From NCBI GenBank assembly GCA_021797365.1, contig JAJZZU010000133.1, positions 1 to 7,036 on the forward strand: a DNA stretch of 7,036 nt, given 5' to 3'. The DNA comes from Pseudomonadota bacterium. Its GTDB lineage: Bacteria > Pseudomonadota > Gammaproteobacteria > Acidiferrobacterales > Acidiferrobacteraceae. The translations under genes and the position numbers were made by a program. Below the pieces are notes generated by a model that searched no databases, was not told the DNA's origin, and saw nothing but the letters and a program-made list of their open reading frames with translations. Positions 1-5,886 of this stretch are shown piece after piece (the stretch's first letter is position 1; each line of letters begins with the position of its first letter).

Positions 1-304
1 CGCTATCCGATCCCGTGCCGTCGGCCTTCGCCGTTTGCGTGTGGCGGGCACGCGCACGTGGCATCCGGAGTATCCTACGGATCCGAGTCGGGATGATGGT
101 GCCAGTTAGTTTCGGCTGACCGCGTAGGGCCCGCGCGCTCGCTATACGGTTGCGCGCCTCATCGGGGGCAATATGCTTGATTCTTCGCGCATCGGCCATC
201 AGGAACGCGGACACATCCCGCTGACCCTCCGGGGTCGTTGTGTCCCAGCAAAAGTCCCATTTGCGGCTTGCAGATTTACGCGATTGTGGTATAGTTTTGT
301 TCAT
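1..304 (-). CDS. Unrecognised protein, partial (C-terminus beyond left edge)
   Basis: An open frame starts at ATG 304-302 on the minus strand and stays open for 101 codons to the window edge. It is preceded by GGAG (314-311 read on the minus strand) at a 7-nt spacing, a good ribosome binding site. The protein begins MNKTIPQSRKSASRKWDF and has a basic N-terminus. A helical, charged stretch follows at about residues 25-62, containing FLMADARRIKHIAPDEARNR. A very Arg-rich segment comes at about 66-90. There is no signal peptide or membrane segment. I do not recognise the family; the basic character is compatible with nucleic-acid binding, but that is inference. Its ATG overlaps the TGA of the possible 60-aa ORF upstream (ATGA), so it appears to be the last visible gene of a minus-strand operon. 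An operator-like repeat (285-307) covers its start codon. Confidence 0.6.
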   Translation of the reverse strand, partial: MNKTIPQSRKSASRKWDFCWDTTTPEGQRDVSAFLMADARRIKHIAPDEARNRIASARALRGQPKLTGTIIPTRIRRILRMPRARARHTQTAKADGTGSDS

Positions 305-307
305 ACC
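285..307. promoter_or_regulatory. Operator-like inverted repeat over a start codon
   Basis: GGTAT (288-292) and ATACC (303-307) form an inverted repeat with a 10-nt spacer. The left half TGTGGTATAGT (285-295) matches TGTGTTATAGT at 434-444 in 10 of 11 positions, and the right-half ATA lies at the same distance in both copies, 149 bp apart. The repeat covers the ATG of the partial gene at the left edge. A bound regulator or an RNA hairpin here could limit that gene's expression. The repeat also contains an extended -10-like TGgTATAGT on the plus strand. Confidence 0.3.
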
Positions 308-483
308 GGTGCTCCAATCACTGGTTGATTTAAAAGGGTCCCGCTGGTGAGGCGGGGCCCTTTCTTATTTGTGCCGATAAGTATAGCCTTATTGCATCCC
401 GACGCAAGCGTTATTTTCACGGTTCCATGACGGTGTGTTATAGTGTACCAGATAACACACGCCGCCCCGCCCATCCCCATCAT
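301..483 (-). CDS. Possible 60-aa ORF, coupled at both ends
   Basis: The ORF starts at ATG 483-481, five bases after GAGG (492-489), and its ATGA overlaps the TGA of the 55-aa gene. Its own TGA (303-301) overlaps the ATG of the next gene in the same ATGA fashion. This double coupling favours real translation. Against it, the ORF contains a perfect 9-bp inverted repeat and a 12-bp terminator-like hairpin, and the peptide (MMGMGGAACVIWYTITHRHG at its start) resembles no family I know and shows no domain. It may be a leader-type ORF through which ribosomes pass, or simply an open frame across a regulatory spacer. Confidence 0.3.
   Translation of the reverse strand: MMGMGGAACVIWYTITHRHGTVKITLASGCNKAILIGTNKKGPRLTSGTLLNQPVIGAPV
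333..363. terminator. Strong hairpin, probable bidirectional Rho-independent terminator
   Basis: The arms 333-344 (AAAGGGTCCCGC) and 352-363 (GCGGGGCCCTTT) form a 12-bp stem with one T-G wobble and a 7-nt loop. On the plus strand the stem runs into TTTCTTATTT; on the minus strand it runs into TTTTAAAT. Either strand could terminate. On the minus strand it lies between the 55-aa gene and the partial gene at the left edge, so it would end or attenuate that operon. It sits inside the possible 60-aa ORF. Confidence 0.65.
414..460 (+). promoter_or_regulatory. Perfect 9-bp inverted repeat (operator-like) with overlapping promoter-like motif
   Basis: GTGTGTTAT (433-441) and ATAACACAC (452-460) are exact reverse complements around a 10-nt spacer, the geometry of a dimeric repressor site. 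On the plus strand the left arm contains an extended -10-like TGtTATAGT (436-444), with a weak -35-like TTCACG (416-421) at 17 nt. Transcription from it would run antisense to the minus-strand operon. No gene on the plus strand downstream looks real, so an antisense transcript is the only obvious product. The repeat is directly visible; its function is inferred. Confidence 0.4.
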
Positions 484-647
484 GCCGACCTCGCACGGGC
501 TAGAAGCCAGGCTGCCGTATCAGGGTTCGCGCGGGCCGTTTGGAGATCCTGGGCGATGGCCGATGGGGATTCTCCCAGGCTCTCAAGCCAGGTCCGGATC
601 GCGGTTTCATCATCTATCGAGATCTTCGTGACGGATTCTGTGTCCAT
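480..647 (-). CDS. Small helical protein, 55 aa, unrecognised
   Basis: The start is ATG 647-645. The Shine-Dalgarno sequence AGGAGGG lies just upstream and overlaps the TAG stop of the preceding 357-aa gene (660-658), so the two genes are clearly co-transcribed and probably translationally coupled. A longer in-frame start at 848 exists but would run antiparallel through the preceding gene in another frame, so I reject it. The protein begins MDTESVTKISIDDETAIRTW, is predicted largely helical, and ends AWLLARARSA. The pattern WLESLGES followed by PDTAAWLLARA reminds me of short proteins seen in proteobacterial integrative elements, but I cannot name a family. No signal peptide or membrane segment is visible. 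It is likely cytoplasmic, possibly a small partner of the larger protein; that role is inference. Confidence 0.6.
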   Translation of the reverse strand: MDTESVTKISIDDETAIRTWLESLGESPSAIAQDLQTARANPDTAAWLLARARSA

Positions 648-657
648 GACATCCCTC

Positions 658-1731
658 CTATGCGGCCATATCAAACATATCGACCTGCCCCGGATCCACG
701 AATCGAGCCCGTGGCCGACGCGGCTTGTAGGGGCGCGGCGCGGTCGCCACGACCGCGACCAGGGGTGCCAGCCGGAGGCGCTTGGGGACGCGGACCTTCT
801 TAGGTGCCGTCTGCGATGCACCCCGTTTTTTGCGTCCGCACTTGGCAACCGGGAGGGGTTTGGCGAGCCATCCCCCGACCTCCTGCCGGTCGTTCATGTC
901 AACCCCGGTCGCCCCTGCCCCGCGGCGCGTGCGGAATCGTCCGGAGGCGAACTGCTCCCGGATTCGTTTAGCCGCATATCGGATGGCGCGTGGGTCCCGG
1001 CCCAGTTTGTCGCCGATCTGTTTTTTAGATAAAGATGGGTCGCACAGGAAGCACAAAACCTTGTAATCCACCCCATCTCGTGGATAAAACTGGCGTATCC
1101 GCTGGAACTCCCGCGCCTCATCGGCGCGCGACATCTCCGCCTTGCTTTTTGTGCGCCCTTGGCCGCGCTCGCAGATGTCGGCGGTCCCGATTCCGAGCGG
1201 CATACCATTTTCAAACCCTATGGACGGGCGAGATGAATAGCCCCAGTGGTCGGAACGGGCACGGGATTCACGGCGGCTGATAAGGACGTCGATCCCAGCC
1301 CTCTCGTCTATATCCTCGTCCTCGCCAAGATCCTCGATCTCATCCTCAGCTTCCTGCTCGCCACCGTATCCCCGCACACCGCCGTCGGCGTCGATCGCAT
1401 CGATGTCGACGATATTTTCCTCTGGAGCGTCCAGCGGATCGGGATCGGTTTGAGTGGCTTTTTTGGGCGCGTGTTTGCGGAGCAAGGCGTCGGCCAGCCG
1501 TTTGGCCTTTTTTTGGTCGGCAGTCTCTTGCCGCCCTTTTTTGCCCTGGATCTCTTTGTCGCGCACCGCAAAATCGGACGCCGTTTTGGCCTTGATTCGC
1601 GCCAAAAACTCGGCACGCTCGGTCTCGGTGCGCACACGAGCGCCCGCCGATGGGCCGGGAGGTATTATCCCAAAGATATTGGAAATATTAGAATTACTGG
1701 AGGAACTATTTGTACTGTTTGCGTCGAGCAT
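658..1731 (-). CDS. Putative DNA-binding protein with helix-turn-helix and clamp-binding-like tail, 357 aa
   Basis: I chose ATG 1731-1729 because AAGGGG (1748-1743) precedes it by 11 nt; a GTG at 1743 would overlap that site and add four residues. The protein is modular. A Ser/Asn-rich start (residues about 5-18) leads into a charged, probably coiled region (about 32-90). An acidic segment (about 104-146, with EDEIEDLGEDEDIDE) follows, then a helical domain with a helix-turn-helix-like stretch at about 229-261 containing KKQIGDKLGRDPRAIRYAAK. A very basic tail (about 297-344) ends in QVDMFDMAA. The helix-turn-helix and basic tail suggest DNA binding. QVDMF (349-353) resembles the beta-clamp-binding pentapeptide QL[SD]LF. 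It could be a replication or partition accessory protein of a mobile element, but I recognise no specific family. It is the first gene of the minus-strand operon; its stop overlaps the next gene's ribosome binding site. Confidence 0.65.
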   Translation of the reverse strand: MLDANSTNSSSSNSNISNIFGIIPPGPSAGARVRTETERAEFLARIKAKTASDFAVRDKEIQGKKGRQETADQKKAKRLADALLRKHAPKKATQTDPDPLDAPEENIVDIDAIDADGGVRGYGGEQEAEDEIEDLGEDEDIDERAGIDVLISRRESRARSDHWGYSSRPSIGFENGMPLGIGTADICERGQGRTKSKAEMSRADEAREFQRIRQFYPRDGVDYKVLCFLCDPSLSKKQIGDKLGRDPRAIRYAAKRIREQFASGRFRTRRGAGATGVDMNDRQEVGGWLAKPLPVAKCGRKKRGASQTAPKKVRVPKRLRLAPLVAVVATAPRPYKPRRPRARFVDPGQVDMFDMAA

Positions 1732-1901
1732 AGCCGCATCCACCCCTTAAAGGTTGATGCGGCCTTCCCCACGAATGCGAGGCCGATTGGCGCCATCTTT
1801 ACGAGGTGCAGTTGACCTCATGACGACCGGCTAGCCCCAGCCGTGGGTCAAGTAGGAGCCCCGTTTTGCTCCCCTGCGGACCCGGCTCTGTGTGGGTAGG
1901 C

Positions 1902-1926
1902 CCTCGCGAGATCTGCGATCGCGAGG
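1902..1926. repeat. Inverted repeat, 8-bp arms
   Basis: CCTCGCGA (1902-1909) and TCGCGAGG (1919-1926) are exact reverse complements separated by 9 nt. The ten bases CCCTCGCGAG at 1901-1910 recur at 3382-3391 within a 12-bp palindrome, on the other side of the integrase gene. There is no T-tract, so a terminator is unlikely. Confidence 0.4.
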
Positions 1927-2047
1927 CATTCACCGGCAATAAAAGTGTGGCACAAGCCTAAAAGAAATGCAAGAGCGGAATGCGAGCGAAAACAAGGGGA
2001 TGGGTGGGGGAAATGATTAGAGTAGGTGGAGAAAATAGAACGGAATC

Positions 2048-2077
2048 CCTGCGACAATCCTGCGACAATTTTGTCGC
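2048..2077. repeat. Tandem 11-bp repeat plus palindrome, possible integrase arm sites
   Basis: CCTGCGACAAT occurs twice in direct tandem (2048-2058 and 2059-2069). The second copy continues into an inverted half: GCGACAA (2062-2068) faces TTGTCGC (2071-2077) across two bases. Three copies of the GCGACAA core therefore lie within 30 bp, about 120 bp from the tRNA fragment. Tyrosine integrases of the arm-binding type use such short repeated sites flanking the core, so this is a good candidate for an arm site or an accessory-protein site. The repeats are seen; the role is inferred. Confidence 0.45.
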
Positions 2078-2196
2078 CGCTGATGCCTTTTCGTGTCCTC
2101 TGGTGTCCGCTAAAAGGCGAGACAATATCCCGGCAAATCAATGGGTTTCGCGTATGTCTCTGTTTTTCCCGCGATTTATAAGAGGACTTTTGCCGA

Positions 2197-2242
<46 letters not shown>

Positions 2243-2289
2243 TATAAACAAGCACTTACAGCGTCATCTACTCCGCTCAATACGGAATA

Positions 2290-2298
2290 TGCCATAAT
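2290..2298 (+). promoter_or_regulatory. Candidate extended -10 promoter of the integrase
   Basis: TGcCATAAT (2290-2298) is an extended -10 element. It would start transcription near 2305, giving a leader of about 27 nt before ATG 2332. No good -35 hexamer lies 16-18 bp upstream, which is tolerated for extended -10 promoters. The promoter sits between the tRNA fragment and the gene. Confidence 0.35.
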
Positions 2299-2331
2299 CT
2301 CGCCATAGTGAGCCTTTTATGGGGTGGTCGT

Positions 2332-3327
2332 ATGGCGACATTCCGCAAGCGTGCTGGTCCCGGCGGCCGGACAGTCTGGCAAGCCCAGATCATCAAGAAA
2401 GGCCACGCCAAGCAATATCGGACTTTTGATACGCGATCCGAGGCGCTTCGTTGGGCGACTGCCGTTGAACGCGATATGAACGCAGGAACCTTCGTCTCAA
2501 ACTCTGAGGCCGAAGGTACAACCCTAACCGAGGCCCTCAACCGCTACGCCATTGAGGTTTCTGCCGCCAAGAAAACCGCGAACCGGGAGATCTATACAAT
2601 TCGCTGGTGGCAAGCATCGTCGTTGGGTCCACGATCGCTCGCCTCGATCCGCGGTAAGGACATTGCGTCCGTGCTGGCCGCCAAGGAATTGGATGGCGCA
2701 GCGCCTCATACTATCCACCTGTATCTCGCCCTCCTGTCCCATCTTTTCACCGTCGCCCGTAAACGTTGGGGCATGGAAGGCTTGAGCAATCCCGCTGAAT
2801 TGGTCCATAAGCCGAGGCTACCACAAGGACGTGACCGGCGCTTAGTGGACGATGAGCAAGCCCGCCTCCTGGCCGCAGCTCACACATACGGCGGTGAAAT
2901 CGGCGCCATCATCACCTGGGCCATCGAGACCGCCATGCGGAGATCCGAGATTGCCGGCATGCGGTGGGAGCACCTGGATCGGAAAGCGCGGGTCTTGCTG
3001 CTCCCGGAAACCAAGAACGGGACACCAAGGCGCGTACCATTGTCCGTGGCCGCGCTGGCGGTCTTCGACGGGCTCCCTCGGCGCATCGACGATCGTGTGT
3101 GGGGCATACGTCCCGACTCAATCAGCCAGGCCTTTGAGCGAGTCTGTAAGGCGGCCGGTATCGAGGGCCTGACCTTCCACGACCTCCGTCACGAAGCGAC
3201 CTCACGGCTCTTTGAGAAGGGGCTCAATCCCATGGAGGTGGCGGCCATTACGGGCCATAAGACCTTACAGATGCTTAAACGGTATACGCATCTGAGGGCG
3301 GAGGATTTGGTGAACAGGTTGGGGTAA
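2332..3327 (+). CDS. int: Tyrosine recombinase / site-specific integrase, 331 aa
   Basis: This enzyme catalyses site-specific DNA strand exchange through a tyrosine-DNA intermediate, and here presumably integrates and excises the element at the tRNA-Pro site. Residues 1-52 form a small beta-rich, basic arm-binding-type domain (starting MATFRKRAGPGG), about 63-160 the SAM-like core-binding domain, and about 170-331 the catalytic domain. All family residues are visible: R203 (in ETAMRRSEIAG), K228 (in ETKNGTPRR), H283 and R286 (HDLRH), H309 (TGHK) and the nucleophile Y318 (KRYTH). The length is normal. I prefer ATG 2332, after GGGGTGG (2321-2327), because residue 2 onward matches the usual integrase N-terminus; GTG 2308 would add eight residues. 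The adjacent tRNA fragment supports the role. No excisionase gene is seen nearby. Confidence 0.93.
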   Translation: MATFRKRAGPGGRTVWQAQIIKKGHAKQYRTFDTRSEALRWATAVERDMNAGTFVSNSEAEGTTLTEALNRYAIEVSAAKKTANREIYTIRWWQASSLGPRSLASIRGKDIASVLAAKELDGAAPHTIHLYLALLSHLFTVARKRWGMEGLSNPAELVHKPRLPQGRDRRLVDDEQARLLAAAHTYGGEIGAIITWAIETAMRRSEIAGMRWEHLDRKARVLLLPETKNGTPRRVPLSVAALAVFDGLPRRIDDRVWGIRPDSISQAFERVCKAAGIEGLTFHDLRHEATSRLFEKGLNPMEVAAITGHKTLQMLKRYTHLRAEDLVNRLG

Positions 3328-3381
3328 GGGAACATCTTTACGCTGTCTCCAGGCCACCGTTTCGGTCCGCTATGGAAGGAT

Positions 3382-3393
3382 CCCTCGCGAGGG
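3382..3393. repeat. 12-bp perfect palindrome
   Basis: CCCTCGCGAGGG is a perfect palindrome between the integrase stop and the next gene, about 20 bp upstream of a ribosome binding site. It lacks a loop and a T-tract, so it is more likely a protein-binding site than a terminator. It shares CCCTCGCGAG with 1901-1910. Confidence 0.35.
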
Positions 3394-3414
3394 GGAAATC
3401 GTTAGGGGTATCCT

Positions 3415-4017
3415 ATGACCCGAACCTATGAAGCTCCACCAGAGTGGGCGCCGCCACCGAAAAAGGTGGCATCGCCGACCTATTTGGGGGAGGAAGATAT
3501 GCCAGTTATACACACAGCGGTTGGTCGAGCTCTCAGTACGTGGGAGCATACGGAATCTGCGCTTATCAAGCTCTACCAACTGCTATGTGAAACAAAATCA
3601 CTCGCGGCATGCCGAGCATATGGAACAGCCGAATCTGTATTCGCGCGTTTCCTCGCTCAGAAGTATGCAGCGGAAGAATTCTTCGAAAATCGAGACACTG
3701 ACGACCTTCGCCTCGTCGTTTCTTTGTTGAAAACCTACAATGACGCAGCTACCTATCGAAATCAAATAGCTCATGGGATGGCAGTTCAACCGCACGGCTT
3801 CGGTTATTTTTTATGTCCCGCATCGTACGCCTCACGAAGACGAGACACCCCTTACCAAGCGCAGTTATGGGGTCTTGGGGCGAGCTATTTCTACCGGACG
3901 GCAGAGATCGACCATTGTCGGGACCATTTCGAGGACATATTAAAGGCCGCCATGTCTTTGGTCCTATACTTGAACGACAAATATCAGGTCCTAGACCCCC
4001 GCGATCTACACCCATGA
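3415..4017 (+). CDS. Unrecognised 200-aa protein with a HEPN-like RN-x3-H motif
   Basis: The start ATG 3415 follows AGGGG (3404-3408) at a 6-nt spacing. A Pro-rich N-terminus (residues 1-22) precedes an apparently all-helical protein: helices are likely at about 27-60, 68-92, 96-114 and 163-190. The key feature is TYRNQIAHGM, giving R115-N116-x3-H120. Arg, a polar residue and a His four residues after the gap (R-x4-6-H) are the catalytic signature of HEPN ribonucleases, common in toxins and phage-defence proteins. The motif falls late in a helical bundle, as in that family. No signal peptide or membrane segment is visible. The gene lies between the integrase and a restriction-modification cassette, which suits a defence role. 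Its GC content is visibly lower than that of its neighbours, suggesting separate acquisition. RNxxAH motifs also occur in helical proteins of unknown function, so the HEPN assignment is tentative. Confidence 0.7.
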   Translation: MTRTYEAPPEWAPPPKKVASPTYLGEEDMPVIHTAVGRALSTWEHTESALIKLYQLLCETKSLAACRAYGTAESVFARFLAQKYAAEEFFENRDTDDLRLVVSLLKTYNDAATYRNQIAHGMAVQPHGFGYFLCPASYASRRRDTPYQAQLWGLGASYFYRTAEIDHCRDHFEDILKAAMSLVLYLNDKYQVLDPRDLHP

Positions 4018-4043
4018 CGAATAACGCCATTACGAAATCTGGA

Positions 4044-4079
4044 GTCACAAACTCAATTCCAGTTCGCTGGGATTGTGAC
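4044..4079 (+). ncRNA. Predicted RNA hairpin with UUCG tetraloop
   Basis: GTCACAA (4044-4050) is the exact complement of TTGTGAC (4073-4079). Inside, TTCCAG (4057-4062) pairs with CTGGGA (4067-4072), with one T-G wobble, closing on a TTCG loop (4063-4066). The result is a 13-bp stem interrupted by a six-base bulge (ACTCAA, 4051-4056) on the 5' side. UUCG loops are exceptionally stable in RNA. No T-tract follows on either strand, so it is not a standard terminator. It may protect the 3' end of the upstream message, bind a protein as DNA or RNA, or belong to a small RNA. Confidence 0.4.
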
Positions 4080-4152
4080 CGTAATAAGCACGAGCAGAGC
4101 GCAGCCTCTCTTTGTTTGTCATCGCCTTAAGTGGGCATTAGCGGTCACTCTC

Positions 4153-4161
4153 TGGTACTCT
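4153..4161 (+). promoter_or_regulatory. Candidate extended -10 promoter for a leaderless methyltransferase mRNA
   Basis: TGgTACTCT (4153-4161) resembles an extended -10 element. Its expected transcription start, about seven bases downstream, coincides with the A of ATG 4168. The start codon has no Shine-Dalgarno sequence, which fits leaderless translation. No convincing -35 is visible. Confidence 0.3.
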
Positions 4162-4167
4162 ACCGAC

Positions 4168-5886
4168 ATGCCTTCAGACCCTGCCCTCATCCAATCCTCG
4201 CTGCCGGGCTTCTGCCCGCTTGCGGCCGCCGTAGAGTCCTTAGCTCTCAATGGGGATATTGAAAACCGTGGCGCCATTTTTACCCGCCGAGAGGTGGTGG
4301 ACTTTATTCTCGATCTTGTCGGCTATACCCCCGATCGCCCGCTCTCCGGTTATCGCCTACTTGAACCCAGCTTCGGCCATGGGGACTTCCTGCTTCCTGC
4401 GATAGAGCGGCTTTTGGAGAGCTGGAGGCGTTCGGGCGATACGGCGCATCCGTTTGAGCGTCTCGGATCCTCCATCAGAGCCGTAGAGATCCACCACGAG
4501 ACGTTCCGCCGCACTCGTACGGAAGTCCTCGCCCAGTTGGTGGGTGCCGGCATCACGGTCCGCGTTGCGGAGACTCTCGCCGACTCATGGCTTATCCCTG
4601 GTGATTTTCTCCTGAACGATTTACCAGATCCGTTTGACGTGGTGGTCGGCAACCCCCCTTACGTGCGCCAGGAATTGATCCCCGACGTCCTCATGGCCGA
4701 ATACCGTCGCCGCTACCGCACGATCTATGATCGCGCGGACCTATACATTCCTTTTATCGAGCGATCTCTGAGAAGCTTGGCGCAGGGCGGTGTACTCGGT
4801 TTCATCTGTGCCGACCGCTGGATGAAGAATCGCTATGGGGGCCCGCTACGCGAGCTGGTGGCAGACGCATTTCATCTGCGGGCCTATGTCGATATGACCG
4901 GTACACCGGCCTTCCACTCCGAGGTGATGGCCTACCCCGCTATTACTATAATTGCGCGGGAAGATCCGGGTGTCACCCGGATCGCTCATCGCCCGGCTAT
5001 GGAAGCCCCGGCCCTGGCCGCCCTCTCTGCGGCGCTCACGGCACAACACGTAGTGAGCGACCACCCAGTACGCGAAATCGCGGCCGTGGGCGTGGGGGCC
5101 GCGCCCTGGCTGCTTGACACGCCCACCCAGACCGCCCTTGTGCGCCGATTGGAACGATGTCTCCCCACCCTTGAGGAGGCGGGATGCAAGGTCGGCATCG
5201 GTGTGGCAACTGGCGCCGACCGGGCCTTCATTGCCCCCCTTGATACGCTCGATGTCGAGTCCGACCGCAAGCTACCGTTGGTCACGACTCGTGACATCCG
5301 AGGCGGCACCGTCGTTTGGCAGGGTCTCGGCATCATCAACCCATTTGCCGATCAGGGCGGCCTGGTTTGTCTCGATCATTACCCCCGCTTAAAGCGTTAC
5401 CTCGAGCGTCATAAGGACCTCATCGCCCGACGGCATTGCGCCCAAAAGACCCCGGCCCACTGGTACCGCACGATCGATCGCATCACGCCCGCATTGGCCT
5501 GCACGCCCAAGCTCCTGATTCCCGATATCAAGGGCGACGCGCATATTGTGTATGAGGACGGGCACCTCTATCCGCACCACAATCTGTACTTTATTACGGC
5601 GGAAGACTGGGATCTGCGTGCACTGCAAGCGGTCCTCCTCTCCGGCATTGCGCGTCTTTTTATCGCCACCTACTCAACACGGATGCGGGGCGGCTATCTG
5701 CGCTTCCAAGCTCAATACCTCCGGCGGATTCGGATACCGCGTTGGCGGGACGTCCCCGACCCCATTCGCCAGCAGTTGTGCGGGGCGGCCGAGAAGCAAG
5801 ATCGCGTGGCTTGTAACCAGGCGATTTTCGACCTGTACGGCCTCTCAGCCGCTGAACGCGCGGTACTCGAAAACGGTACCGCCTGA
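4168..5886 (+). CDS. Type II N6-adenine DNA methyltransferase, PaeR7I/XhoI-type partner, 572 aa
   Basis: This enzyme transfers a methyl group from S-adenosylmethionine to adenine N6 in its target, protecting host DNA from the linked nuclease. Motifs appear in the order of the gamma class: motif X-like [15 protein letters not shown] (residues 36-50), SAM-binding motif [12 protein letters not shown] (64-74), the acidic motif II residue E107 (AVEIHH), GDFLL (145-149), then catalytic motif IV NPPY (162-165). The C-terminal half (about 300-560) should hold target recognition and matches Eco57I-like N-6 methylases in layout. I chose ATG 4168; an in-frame GTG at 4075 adds 31 non-conserved-looking residues. 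The gene ends TGATG with the nuclease, a one-base overlap. The predicted target, from the partner nuclease, is CTCGAG. One CTCGAG lies inside this gene at 5401-5406. No controller protein gene is present. Confidence 0.9.
   Translation: MPSDPALIQSSLPGFCPLAAAVESLALNGDIENRGAIFTRREVVDFILDLVGYTPDRPLSGYRLLEPSFGHGDFLLPAIERLLESWRRSGDTAHPFERLGSSIRAVEIHHETFRRTRTEVLAQLVGAGITVRVAETLADSWLIPGDFLLNDLPDPFDVVVGNPPYVRQELIPDVLMAEYRRRYRTIYDRADLYIPFIERSLRSLAQGGVLGFICADRWMKNRYGGPLRELVADAFHLRAYVDMTGTPAFHSEVMAYPAITIIAREDPGVTRIAHRPAMEAPALAALSAALTAQHVVSDHPVREIAAVGVGAAPWLLDTPTQTALVRRLERCLPTLEEAGCKVGIGVATGADRAFIAPLDTLDVESDRKLPLVTTRDIRGGTVVWQGLGIINPFADQGGLVCLDHYPRLKRYLERHKDLIARRHCAQKTPAHWYRTIDRITPALACTPKLLIPDIKGDAHIVYEDGHLYPHHNLYFITAEDWDLRALQAVLLSGIARLFIATYSTRMRGGYLRFQAQYLRRIRIPRWRDVPDPIRQQLCGAAEKQDRVACNQAIFDLYGLSAAERAVLENGTA
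5401..5406. other. CTCGAG, the predicted restriction-modification target site
   Basis: This is the only CTCGAG I found by eye in the window. It lies within the methyltransferase coding sequence (Leu-Glu codons). If the system recognises CTCGAG, this site must be methylated for the cassette to survive transfer intact. Confidence 0.6.

Larger units (their letters stand above)
1732..2196. other. Gene-poor region with repeats left of the attachment site
   Basis: No convincing gene is present. Visible structures are: GAGGT (1803-1807) facing ACCTC (1815-1819), which could be an operator for the minus-strand operon starting at 1731; an 8-bp hairpin CCTCGCGA/TCGCGAGG (1902-1926); a tandem repeat plus palindrome (2048-2077, listed separately); and GCCTTTT/AAAAGGC (2085-2091 and 2112-2118) enclosing two copies of GTGTCC. 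Open frames on both strands here (1848-2141 minus, 1980-2297 plus) run through these repeats and look non-protein. The density of repeats next to a tRNA fragment and an integrase fits an element end. Confidence 0.45.
4018..4167 (+). other. Structured spacer upstream of the restriction-modification genes
   Basis: The 150 bases between the HEPN-like gene and the methyltransferase hold a stable hairpin (4044-4079, listed separately), a candidate promoter just before the methyltransferase, and a third GTCAC motif (GGTCAC at 4143-4148). The frame of the methyltransferase is open from GTG 4075, but that start has no ribosome binding site and the residues before 4168 look like non-coding sequence. 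Confidence 0.4.

Noticed and set aside
427..1032. 201-aa plus-strand open frame
   Set aside because: Antisense to both the 55-aa and 357-aa genes, whose ribosome binding sites and stop overlap are coherent; its residues are Arg/Pro/Ser-rich without domain structure.
1246..1815. 189-aa plus-strand open frame with hydrophobic stretches resembling a membrane protein
   Set aside because: It is antisense to the 357-aa gene. The hydrophobic look follows from reading the complement of its acidic and basic codons, it lacks a good ribosome binding site, and it extends into the repeat-bearing spacer.
1848..2141. 97-aa minus-strand open frame in the spacer
   Set aside because: It runs through the tandem repeat and hairpins near the attachment site and has no recognisable domain.
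3382..3393. Terminator after the integrase gene
   Set aside because: The palindrome has no loop-forming centre and no T-tract on either strand.
4018..4167. A controller (C) protein gene or C-box for the restriction-modification system
   Set aside because: No small helix-turn-helix gene is present, and the GTCAC repeats do not have the usual paired C-box form (GACT...AGTC).
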